From NCBI GenBank assembly GCA_963691815.1, contig OY829661.1:16306849-16370848 (forward strand): a DNA stretch of 64,000 nucleotides. Reading direction: 5' to 3'. The notes below the pieces were generated by a model. The model ran no database searches, was not told the DNA's origin, and saw nothing but the letters and a program-made list of their open reading frames with translations. A program made the position numbers and the translations under genes. The DNA comes from Echiichthys vipera (lineage: Eukaryota; Chordata; Actinopteri; Perciformes; Trachinidae). The stretch's first letter is position 1. Each line of letters opens with the position of its first letter. Below, in pieces: positions 50,845 through 62,379 of the stretch.

Positions 50845-53800
50845 TCAGAATTTGGTCTCGTCTGTTTGGTTTCCATCAAGTTTTTGTTTGGTGAATGTTG
50901 TCGTCTGTGACTGTCCAGCTTTGCAGTGCATCTTCTGAAACTCAGCAGCAATCTCCAGTGATGTCAGATTCTCAATGTTAGGGACGTTGAACTTCACATA
51001 CAGTCCAGAGGTGAAGCAAAAAAACAGGAATATGAGAAAGCTAAAGGATTGCAGTTTCTCCTGGAAAAGAAGCATTTTGGAGGACATTCATAAATCAGTG
51101 TGAGTGATGCATTTCACCTGAATAGTTATGAATGAATATATCTACTAGCCTGTAGTTACATAAGCCAGAACTGGCCAAGATAATAAGGTACTTGCCACTA
51201 TGAAAGGGAAGGTCATCCCTATGAAAAACATGCCAGTCCAGTTGATAGTGAGGCTAATGGTGTTTCCAGCTGCTTTGAACGACTCAGGTAATATTTCCGA
51301 TGCAAAAGGAGGTGTTACTGCAGCTGAGGGTCAAGAACACAGGAGGGTTATAAACACTGCACTTTGACAAAAACCAAAATGGCAATCCATGAGAAATGAT
51401 AGCTGTACCTGGTCCACCGGAAAACAGTAAAATGAAGATGAAAACGAGGAGCATGTTGCAGTACCGTATCCAGGAAAACTGATTCTGAAGGCAATTAAAA
51501 GATCTGTCGCATTATTTGAGTTTATGAGTGATCTGAGTTGCTGCCAGTCAGCACTTGTCATGTTTAAGCATCGAAATATGCAGACATATGCTCCAGACAG
51601 TGTGCTGACTCACTTGCAGGTACAGAGTGATGGTGAGGAGGGTCAGTGTTGCAGACATACCCATGTATCCTCTGAACAGCAGGGCTTTTTTGCCTGTATT
51701 CTCAATAATCATTAACTACAACATTAAAACACATGAACAGCAGTAAACCACAAGGGGGAGCTCTAAGTATACATTAGAACAGGTGTCACACAGATGGCGG
51801 CTGAGAGAGCAGAAGAAAGTTTTCTTTTCCCTAAATCACAAAAAGAAGTAATTGAAAAACAAAAGAGGGTTTACTTTTAAAATTCACTGATGGCATTAGG
51901 CCATAAAAAAAGATGAATCATGATGTGGTAGCAATGAAATAGGACTTACACAGGCTAAAGCGGTGCACAACTCACACAGCCCTGTTCCCAACGTGACATA
52001 ACGTAGCTGGTGTTCTTGGATTCCCGCAGCACGAAACACCTCAAAAGAATAAAAGTACACCTGGAGGGAAGAAAGTTAATGAGAATCTAATGACATGTCT
52101 GTTTGGAATTTAAAATGTACACATGTTCACATTGCCAGTTTTGAGTTTAATATGCCCAACAGGCTTGAGTGCAGTAGTGCAATGAGGAGAAATGGCGTGG
52201 AAATAACCTCATTTGAATGTCTGATTCGCTTTGATTGGAAAAAGAGGGCTTTGTGGGGGAAATGAAGCATTAATGCCAACTTGGGTTTAGCTCACACATC
52301 TGACTGTTATCAAATGGCATTGATTAAAACTCTCCAAATAGGCATGCATACACAACCAAAGATGTAGAAATAAGTTCTCAAACAATCTTTACTTCTGCAT
52401 CTGGAATTCGCATTCACTCTAGATACAGATTCCTGTATTAAATGCTTTACAAAGATTAATCAGCAGAAGGGGGATCTGACAATGGTGCAAAAATTCCTTG
52501 GAGCCAACAGAGAAATGAATGAAGCTCTGGTTGCCTTGAAGCACAGTGATGTGGCACTTTCCTCCCCCGACAGCATCCTATCATGGTGGTTGTGAGAGAG
52601 GATGAAGGGTTACAAATTGTCGTTTGTGAGGTAGAAGTCCTCTGTCTCATCTAGTGATAGTCCAGACCTATCACTAGATGAGACAGAAGACTTGGAGGCT
52701 CTCACACCTATTCACATCCTTCTCTTAACAGGAAAACTAGTTTTACAACCTGGACTTTTTCAACAAGGACATCTATACATCTGAAAGGATATTCAGCAGG
52801 TACAGTATACAGTATATGTGGCATTTTTTTGAAAACCTGTCATTTATCATCATTGCAGATGCTACAGCCACCCAAAGCTCTTGGATGATAGCCATGGTTT
52901 TGGAGGCTAAACCAGATGCCAAAAGCCTAATACACACTGTACACAGTGTACTGGAAAGGCATGTCACAAAGGTCGGTTTGCTACTAGAGACAACAGACTA
53001 GACCAATATGAACCGGACTTTTCTTATTTTCACAGAAACATCAAAGTAGAGACAATTCAGTTAGGTGAAATACATGACACATACCACATATTATTGTGGA
53101 TAATATATGCTTATTCATAGGGTGTTATGTGGCAGATTTTTTCTTGTCTGGGGCCAGTAACTTCCTGGAGTCTGGTTGACTGATAACTGTTCAAAAGTAA
53201 ATGGTCCAGCACATAAACCCACTCTAAATTGTCCTTTTTACATTAAAACATTTTGTTGAAGGGATACTTTTCCATTTTTAAACCAGCTCTGTATCATGGG
53301 GCAGTGTGCACTTATAAACAGTGTTTGGCTTCTGTCCGTGGCAGAAATCTCAACAAAGCGTAGCAGTGGAGGAGCTCCGATTGTCTGAGCTCCATATGCT
53401 GCGGCCATTTAAATCAGCAAAGTCTATCTTTAAGTGACCTTTAGAGGTGTCAGCGCAATTGGTTATCCCGTTTCCAGTTTTTGTACTAAGCTAACCAGTT
53501 CCTTGGTTTAGCTGCATATTCAACAGACTGATGTGAGAGTTAGAGCCTATGTTTCATCACATCTAATATTTCAAGTGTATTTCCCAAAATTTCAACCTTT
53601 ATGTCGAATCTTTTTGGACTTTGATGTTCATAAATGTAAACACTGAAAGAACCGTTTACATTAACATGGACCCATTTAGTCCTACATGTATATTCAACTT
53701 CCTATCAACAACTCACACAGCAAATATATTAACGCATACTGATGACCAGTGCAATTAATACTCATGTTCCAGGTTTTGCAAGCCTAATAATGATCATTAT

Positions 53801-56245
53801 TCTACATTACCTAAAAAGAGCTGAAATGTCAGATTACACAAAGGAATGCAGTGTAACCCAAAGTGCAGTGAACATTTACTATTTTTGTGCAAAAGAGTGC
53901 TCATAGTAATACATATCACCCACGCTGCTGATGCCACAGAACTGCATTGTGATGGAGACAACGATGATGGTGAGGACTTGCCAGCGGACTGTTTGGTTCT
54001 GAAGCAGCTCCATCACTGAGCAACTGCGAATGTTCTGCAAAGCAACTCTCTCCTTCAACATCTCCTCCACATCCTTGCTGTGGTCCTTGTTGCCCCATAG
54101 CCTCCTTAGAGCTTGAGGAGGGTGACAAAGCAACAGGTTTAAGACCATTACAACAGAACTGAAAAGAGATTTATTCACAGAAAGGATCCTGTGAAGCACA
54201 AAAAGGATTTTTCTCACCTTTATCGCAGGACAGGCGGTCCCCTTTGTACAGCAACAGGAACCTGGGAGACTCTGGCAGGAAGGGCAAAGTGGAGAGCTGG
54301 AGTAACGCTGCCACACCATTGAAACCAAGCAGCCAGGGCCATCTCTCCTGTGTACCAAGCAACTCACTGCAAGGGCAACCATTGTGCAACAATTGAGCTT
54401 TCATAGTGGAAAATAATGGCATGCATACAAACACTAAATGGTAAAGTGTTTTGTTTAGAGGGACCAATTTTGTAAAAGTTTATTACAACTTGGGCATTTG
54501 GGGTTTTGTTTTTTTTTTGTTTTTGTTTAAAGTTTTCAGGCTATCATTCTGATAAATAAAATTGTATTCAAAGTGAATTATTGAGATCTGAGAGCACAGT
54601 AACATGACAGAAAAGAAGTGACAATAACAATGTTGTAACTAATTACGATGGTCAAAAATCAGAGCAGACTGTGTGTTTTTTTGTGAGGGGGCCTTAAAGA
54701 CACAGGCGCTAAAATGGAGCATTTAAGACAGAGGGTGAATGCAGGTACAGACAGACAGTAATGTGTTTGGAACATTAAATCATCTTAATATGTTCTAGTA
54801 GAAACCCAGAATACAAGTTTGAATCCTAAAAGGAACATAAAATGTACTGTATTTAAATATACATATGCAGTCATGGTGTAAAACTTCATACACATCTGAT
54901 TTAAGATTTCATCCATGTTGCCCTCCTGCACAGATAACACTGATTGATCTTTAAGAGAGTTCTGTCCAAATGTGAGCTGTCATTTGAACCTACCACCTGA
55001 CCTCGTACTTGACTCACAGTATCAATGAGGGCGGTCACCTCACCTGATCCCTAGCAGCTGACCGCTGAACTTCCCTAAGGAACAGAAGGCAGAGATGGTC
55101 ACACCCGCTATCCCTCGCAGCCTCTTGGGGGAGCATTCGATAATGTACATGGTGTGAGCTGCTAGACCGATTCCTAGAGGTGTACACAACGGAATCATAC
55201 ATTTTGAGAAGAGTCGATGACGATCAATAACTCAGTGACAAATGACAGAGGGAACTTATAAATAGAAATTGATTGTCTGTATAAGGTTAAATGGGGAGCC
55301 AAGAGTGATGGAGCAGCCATCTCTTTGGAAGATAAAGTAAAAAGAGAGACGTAATGGGTTTTCTCATACAGTAGGTTCACCTGTATTGATGCCGTAGAGA
55401 AATCGTCCCACTATGATCATCTCAAAAGACATGGCTGTTTGACTCGAGAACATCAACACAGCTCCAATTATAGCCACACAGTTGTTAAACAAAAGGGTTT
55501 GCCTTCTGTGGGACAGGGAGACAGAGAGCGTTAAAGCCTAAGGACATCATTAAAAAACAAAAAGTGAATCTGAAAGTTTAATCTTGTTTGTGTGTAGAGG
55601 TGCTACTTTAATGAACGTTTTCTGTTCATGTACAATGACCTGCCATATTTTGAGATCAGCTGACCAGACATCAGTGACCCCAGTAACCCCCCGATGCACA
55701 GAATGGACACAGTGAAGGACCAGATGAGAGAAACCTGCCACTGCTCCAAGGAGACACTGTATCTTTCCAGACATGTTTGGTTCACCAGATCCTTTATAAA
55801 CTACAATTGTCAAATGTACAGTTAGTCTCATGTTTTCTGGTCATAATAGTACCTCTCCCCCTCTCTTTATTTTTTACCATGATTTATTTATTTTTGTACT
55901 TACAGCAGAAGGGGATGTCATCACAGATAAAATTAATCCATATTGAAATGTCCCACCAATGCCCGCTGCAAAAATGACAGCGATCACAGCAGGATAATCT
56001 AGCTGAAAAAAACGAAGCATATATTCCAAACATGTTATATCATCAAATTCTACTTTTCTCAAATCTTACATTTGTCAAATCATTTATGTTGGTTATGTTG
56101 TTTCTGCAAGCTACATGAATCACTCCTAATACACTCACTTAATAGAGCTTGCTCTGAACCTTCATCCCAAAAGAAAAAAAAATAGAGATAGACGGACAAA
56201 ATCATTTTAAATATTACCTACCAGGAGTGTCAAGTACTGTGTCAT
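50845..56245 (-). CDS. slc2a11-like: Facilitative sugar transporter, SLC2A11-like (class II GLUT), complete, 12 exons
   Basis: Twelve-helix plasma-membrane hexose carrier of the major facilitator superfamily. Exons: 56245-56222, 56002-55904, 55800-55640, 55505-55381, 55173-55044, 54366-54218, 54111-53924, 52060-51950, 51715-51614, 51484-51409, 51323-51196, 51060-50845. Phase closes at 1509 nt (502 aa). The start MTQYLTLL leads into LDYPAVIAVIFAAGIGGTFQ, the usual helix 1 of this group. Family marks: NQT glycosylation site in the first outer loop, SKYGRRQTLLFNN after helix 2, SPKRLRG, LPESPRFLL after helix 6, VYFYSFEVFRAAGI in helix 7. Odd points: helix 7 has MQFCGIS where GLUTs usually have QQLSGIN, the ERxGRR equivalent is ENTGKK, the C-terminal PETKG motif reads PNIEN, and the last intron is GC-AG. 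Family is secure; the exact fish paralogue (slc2a11a, b or l) is open. Confidence 0.92.
52635..52693. repeat. Long near-perfect palindrome
   Basis: 26-base arms (52635-52660 and 52668-52693) pair with one mismatch around a 7-base loop, tccagac; the inner 20 pairs are perfect. It lies in the 1.86-kb intron of the slc2a11-like gene between exons 7 and 8. Confidence 0.92.
53258..53600. repeat. Percomorph-type dispersed repeat
   Basis: Contains the ordered phrases gtactaagctaaccagtt, gctgcatattcaacagactg, atgtgagag and tatttcccaaaat, which I recognise as a repeat abundant in percomorph genomes. Related phrases recur at 60240-60290 (atgctaagctaagc) and 56845-56895 (atctaactctgcaagaaaat). Confidence 0.6.
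54655..54850 (+). mobile_element. MITE-like repeat, right-end fragment
   Basis: Shares cagagcagactgtg, ttaaagacacaggcgctaaa, gttctagtagaaacccagaa and ataca with the full copies at 35756 and 61977. Its terminal inverted repeat has degraded to ggaacataaaatg. It lies in an slc2a11-like intron. Confidence 0.7.
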
Positions 56246-56377
56246 ACTGTTGGTCTGGTTGTTGTCATGTCTAGGGTATTTTCAAATGGCCCATTCAATT
56301 AGTGCAGAAGGCATTTAACTGTGCACTGAAATGACTAACTTTATATTGAGGCCAAAGAGGAAACAAGAGAGATCACA

Positions 56378-56477
<100 letters not shown>

Positions 56478-56580
56478 TAAGTGGGCGGTGTATTTGTGTT
56501 TGCTTAAGGATTTTGTACAATGATGATGAAAGACTTGGTACAACCAGTATTAAAAGCAAGTTTTTTATTGTTTGCTATCA

Positions 56581-56609
56581 ATCTATCTATCTATCTATCT
56601 ATCTATCTA
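56581..56609. repeat. (ATCT)7 microsatellite
   Basis: Seven tandem atct units. Confidence 0.95.
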
Positions 56610-57436
56610 ACATTGCTGTTCCAATCAGGCTGGAAATGAAAGTTTGCCAATTTAAATATTTTTAGGTTACAAGACCACAAGAACGTGACCGGCGGCTGAC
56701 CAAAAAGTAAACGAGAAGAAACAACAAACAAAATATAACATATTTGTTTGTTTGCTGCTATATTAATGGTCTCAATAATGAGTACAGCCCCTTTACCCTT
56801 GCTGTGTTTCTTTGTTTTAAGTTAAGTGACTGTTGGCTGTCAGCTTCTGATCTAACTCTGCAAGAAAATGTTGAACTAGTCCTTTAAGGGTTCTTCAGAT
56901 AACCCTGCTCATATCATCACCATCACTTATAATGTGATGAGTGTGATTTGAGACTTGCAATAGCCGAATACACGAGCCTGACTATAATCAGACCTACACT
57001 GAACTACAAACAGAAACCTCCTGCCATTCTGTCAGACAGCCTATCCTGCCAGATGTCACACAGCTGACCTCCAGGAAGGAGCTGGTGACGGCCGCCCTGC
57101 ATTGTCAGTGGGAGGCGGCGGCTTCAGATGACAACACACCTGTATTGTGACAGACCACTGAAAGACTGAGACCTCTAAAAAAAAAGAACTGTCACAGGGA
57201 CTGTTGCCAGCAGGAGATGAAAGCCCTTGCAACTTCCAGGGAAACTCTATTTAAAGCTTGACACAAGCAGAAGTGGCTGACACTGCATGAAAAAAGGCAT
57301 TGTGACACATTTTACATATCATCTACACACAAAAGTAACCCATACTCAAATGAAAGTGAGGATGCTGCACAAACACTAATGTTTTTCTCAAGGAATCTAC
57401 TGTTTTTTTTTTGTTTTGTCTCCTTAAGCTGCTACG

Positions 57437-57617
<181 letters not shown>

Positions 57618-58489
57618 TATTGGTGTGTAAGCTTGTTGTTTTAAATGTGTCTTTAAAAGGTCTAGCCTATTCTTTTTGATGCTTTTAATGTTAAATTATT
57701 TATGAACTTTAAGGGATTGTACTGTAAATTTCGTAGTACTGGTTGATAATAATAATAATTGAACATTATTGAGAATCACATGATGAAGCACTGTGTATTG
57801 TCTTTTACTGTGGAAACTCCCAAATGTGTCCTGTCAATAAGCACCTCGACTGACTCATTCTCACTGTGGAAACGATGCGAAAAGTGCTGGGTTGGGTGAA
57901 TTCTCGAAGACTTCGGGTAATAAGGTAAGTTAAAAAGTGCCACCCTGCACCTTCAGAGTCAGAGTGAGAGAAACAACACAGAATGAAAACAAGAAATTAG
58001 GGCACTGAGATCAGAGTGAGAAATAAAAAGATGTGCTTCATTGTGTTTGAGGAGGGAATAGCGAGACCAGACCCTGATTATAAATGGGAACTGGGGAACA
58101 TGCTGCATCTGCCAAAGGCAGAGGAGAAGAATGATTGGTTTTATAGCCCCTGAAAACAGAGAGAAAATGTGAAAGCCTGAAATTGGATCACAAAAGAGTT
58201 ACATTATCCTATTTTTGAAAGACAAAACGGTCCCTATATCAGGTAGATTATGTTTTTTATGCTGCCTGCTATTTGCTGGACAAAAATCACTGGTATCAAA
58301 CCCCTCACACTGCACTTTTTACAAGGGCCTGGATCTCATCAGTAAAAACAACATACACAAAGACAAGCTGTCTTATCAGCTTCCTAACTTGATTGTTGGA
58401 TAGAAGTTATTTTGAGCAGCTGGTAGCCAATTTGTAGGGCCACAGACATTATGAAGCTTCAGTGTGTGGAAAGCACACAAGACCCCAAC

Positions 58490-59290
58490 TGCAAAGCAAA
58501 TTAAAGCTGAACGCCACTGAGTAGGTTTATGTACATTCTGACTAAAACCAATAAAATCTAATAGAGAGATGAACGCAATACTAAGGCTAGTGTTATCAAC
58601 GTCCACGTGAATATTAAAATCTCCTACAATGATTACTTTATCAGATTTAAGGACTCAATCTGGCAGAAACTCTTAGAATTCAGATAGAAATTCATAGAGT
58701 ATGGACCAGGAGCACGGTACACTATAACAAGTATAATTGGCTGCACAGTTTTCCAGGTTAAATGTGAAAGACAAAGAACAAGACTTTCAAATGAATTATA
58801 ATTTAGTTTAGGTTTAGAGTTGATTAATAGGCCTGAGTCATAAATAGCTGCAACACCTCCTCTTCGGCCACTGCCTCGAGGAGGAGGTGTATTAATATAT
58901 TAATATGTATTAATATGACTGGGAGTGGATTCATTAAGGCTAACATATTCTTCATGACACAACCAGGTTTCAGTCAGACAGAGTAAATCAATATGGTTAT
59001 ATGATATCAAATAATTTATTAATACAGCTTTAGATGACAGGGATCTGATGTTTCACGCATTTTATTTTACAATTTTGTTGCATTATTGCAGATTCGGTGT
59101 TGATTTGTACCACGTTTTTCTGTATAGCTCCTCTTCTGTTAATTTTTGATTTAATTAATGTAGATGACCGTGAGGCACACCGCGTTTGTATAGGACTCTG
59201 ACCTGGAAAGTGATCCACAGGGAGCACGGAGAGGTGTGCAAGACTGCAACTCTGCTTACTGTGCGTCTGTGGTAAGGGCATCGCAGAGAG
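58490..59290 (-). mobile_element. L2-clade LINE remnant, endonuclease domain
   Basis: Minus-strand translation shows the APE-type endonuclease in order: LSSKAVLINYLIS and DLLCLTETWLCHEEYVSLNE (about 59040-58930), then RGGVAAIYDSG, VYRAPGP, and IIVGDFNIHVD followed by SLLDFIGFSQNVHKPTQ (about 58640-58500). LTETWL and GDFNIH are the hallmark motifs of fish L2/CR1-type LINEs. Frame breaks and an abrupt end after the last motif show it is dead and truncated; no reverse transcriptase domain follows. Confidence 0.82.
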
Positions 59291-60295
59291 GTTTATTAAA
59301 CTATGACTCTGCATCCTGATCCCAACACTGGGTTGTTGTCACACAGTGTGTGCAAACCTTTCATCCACAGCAGGCATTATATTTGTAATCATACAAGTCT
59401 AATAAAATGTAGTAAAAGTTAACACCTTGGAAAAGTAAAGTGTTCACCTTTTGTAACATGGAATAACAAGTGACTAGGTAATAATAAATAAATAAGTAAA
59501 AGTTCTGAATAAACAGACCCCATAATTCCTACTATGAGTAATCAGTGAAGCACATTATCAGAGCTCATCAAAAACCTCATCCCTCTGTCAATCTCACAGC
59601 CTCTTGCATTGCCTTTAAATTTGCCATGAGGTGGCAGCACAGTTTGTGATGTCAGCATGCGTCTCTTACTCTAACAGACACTGTATGCCTTTCAGTGCTG
59701 CCTCTGTTTTTTTCCAGGCCATCACACAAACACTTGGCAGCAGAAACGGACACTCACAAGGAGTCGTGCCAAACTTGTAAGGTTCTTCCAAGTAGACAGA
59801 GAGTCATGGCAACGCTTGATCGTGATGAATAATGAATGGCTAACAGGTTCACTTTACAAGCAGCTTTTCAGACACACTCAATATATTCTCATTATCTGAG
59901 TGTGAACTGCAGTCCGGGCAGGGTGACTTATACCAACTGTTGTTTTTACAACTCCTCTGCCTCTGCTGAATATTTCCAGAAACAGTCAGTGAGTTGCATA
60001 TATGATGGAACAATTTCTGCAACAGACACCTAACCACATGTGCCAGATGTTTATGACACAGAACCAGATTTTTGTGTGATCTCACGGTCCTGCGATCCTT
60101 ACGTAATCTCATTATATCATATTACGAGAATCCAGCTGCCGTCCAATGTATGCCAAAAAAAACCCATGTTAAACTCAACTCGTCGTTTTTTCATTTGCTA
60201 TAAAGTTTTAAGCTTTAGAGGCTAGGTGTTTCAACCTGTTTTTAGTCTTTATGCTAAGCTAAGCGCCTGATGTCTGTCTGTAGTTTAGTTGCCTT

Positions 60296-60720
60296 AAGCC
60301 CCTTTCCCACTGGACAAATAGCACACTAACACCCACTTACATCTGACTTTTGTCTTTAGTGGGAAAAGTTACAATTGGCATTCATGCAATCAATATTTAT
60401 CAGCTCCAGCTTCAATCAGCAGTGATGGAAACCTGGGTGAAAATGAAAATTCTTGCTCCTATGACGCACTGTGTTTTCATCTTTAACTTCTGTGACTCTT
60501 TTGTCACAAATCAGCCACAAATTCTGCTCATACACAGCGCTCCAACGCAGCTCCAAATTAGTCAGCACCAAGTTTGAAAGAGAGTCTGAGATATAAAAGA
60601 GAATTAACCACACTTACATGTCACTGGCATCCATGCTACTCTCTACTGTTAACTAACCCTGTATTTTCCGGCAGGTTCGTGACATTGAACGTTACACACC
60701 AGGACGTGTAGCCACTCTGG
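60296..60720. repeat. Dispersed repeat, copy 2
   Basis: Matches 9870-10190 in ordered blocks (see that entry). It opens with ctttcccactgga, whose near reverse tagtgggaaaag recurs 50 bases on, so the real end may be an inverted repeat. Confidence 0.65.
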
Positions 60721-61976
60721 AAGACTTGCCTTAAAAGTTTAATTTCACATTCACTTTCAGTTTTATTTGACAGATGTGAGGTAAATATTTGTTCCTATTT
60801 TAACAAACAAGATCCAGCTGCCAGGGTCCGCTGAAGTTTTTCTCATCTGTAGGTGGATGATGGGTCAGACTAATAATGGGATATAGACCAGAAGAGATCA
60901 AAAAGCAGTAAAGGTAAAAAACAAAGATGAATGACATTGGGATAAACCCTTGTGAATGTAGCTATCAAAGAAGTACGCTAACACACAATACCTGAGCATT
61001 GCTATTGGTAACGGCAATTTGTACATTCAGGTTCCCTTTGTCAGACGCACACACAAAAGGACACACACAGAATTCAAAGATAAAATGTGCAGAGCTTGTC
61101 AAATCTGTCCTCAAAGTGCCAGTCACGATGGATCAATTTTCCAATCTCCAGTGGCAGGAAACAGACTGATACAGCGGAGGATAAAGCAAGATTAATAAAA
61201 GGATTTAGCAGGTATTGATGTTAATAATAGCATTCAGTTATGTCAAATACAGTATGTTATTGTGAAGTAACCAGACTGTTTCCAATGTGACAGCAGTCAG
61301 GAAACACTTTCTCACTTTGTATGATACGTTCATCCTCAGTCGGTGGCGTCGGAGTCATAAAACAGGCCATAAAACACACTTGTGTATGAAAAAACAAGAC
61401 ACACAAACCAATCAGGCAGTGGATTACTGCCCATGTGTGCAGTCTTGTAACCCGTTCTCCATATCACCAATGACAAATTAACAAACGAACCAGCACAGCA
61501 GCAATATATCACTGTGCTCATGGATATAAACTGGAAACCTGAAGTCAAAATCCCATGTTGTATTTCGTGCCATCATGCCCTTGAGTATAGCTCTTAAACC
61601 AGATTGGCAGTAAATCTAATGCTCAACACAAATGGCTCTCCTGTCAGGGTTGACACACCTTAAAGCCCCCTGGATTCAGGTATCAGGGACATAAGGCGAG
61701 AAATTGGAGTGAAAACAGGTGCAGAATGCTGCTGGCTAGTTTCAGTCACGTCAAGTATCAAGTGTCCATATGACTCAAAGCTAAATAAATCATGTTCAGT
61801 TCTTCTACAGCACAATGGGAACAGGTGACACTGGGTTTTTGGTGAAACGTGGGGGAAAAGGATGAACAACCACAACTCTATTTTAGTTATTTGTCCTTCA
61901 TTTGTCTTTTTATATCTTGATTATGAAGCAGATAGTGGTGTTGCTTTGAAAAATACTGCGGAAATTAATCACTTCA

Positions 61977-62379
61977 TTTAAAGGCCCCACATTGTGAAAC
62001 TTGTGGGACATACAGTATATTGTGAGATTTCCATGTCTTTTTTAGTTATATTGCAGTCAAGGTGCCAGTAAAAGTATTAAAACACTCAATCCAAAGAGAA
62101 AAACACTTTGGATTGAGTGTGATAGAGGTTTCATTCACTGGCTACAATGAAGGTGCAGAAACACCCTGAACGCAGAATGCTGACCCATCAGAGCAAATTG
62201 TGCTTTTTCGGGAGCGGGTCTTAAAGAGACAGGCTCTAAAATGGAGAGGGTGATTACAGGTATATTACGACAGACAGTAAGAGAAAAATAATGTATTTTT
62301 TGAACATTAAATTGAGTAAACATTTCCTAATATAAACCCAAAATACAACCATGGACGTGGAATTATATGAGACCTTTAA
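61977..62379 (+). mobile_element. MITE-like repeat, nearly full length
   Basis: Begins tttaaaggccccacattgtg and ends atatgagacctttaa, with the family's internal blocks (gatttccatgtctttt, cactcaatcca, cttaaagagacaggctctaa). An internal 15-base perfect hairpin (62082-62096 with 62106-62120) is specific to this copy. Confidence 0.78.

Noticed and set aside
52773..53001. Frames of 61-64 codons on both strands in an slc2a11-like intron
   Set aside because: Intronic, mutually overlapping, with no family signature.
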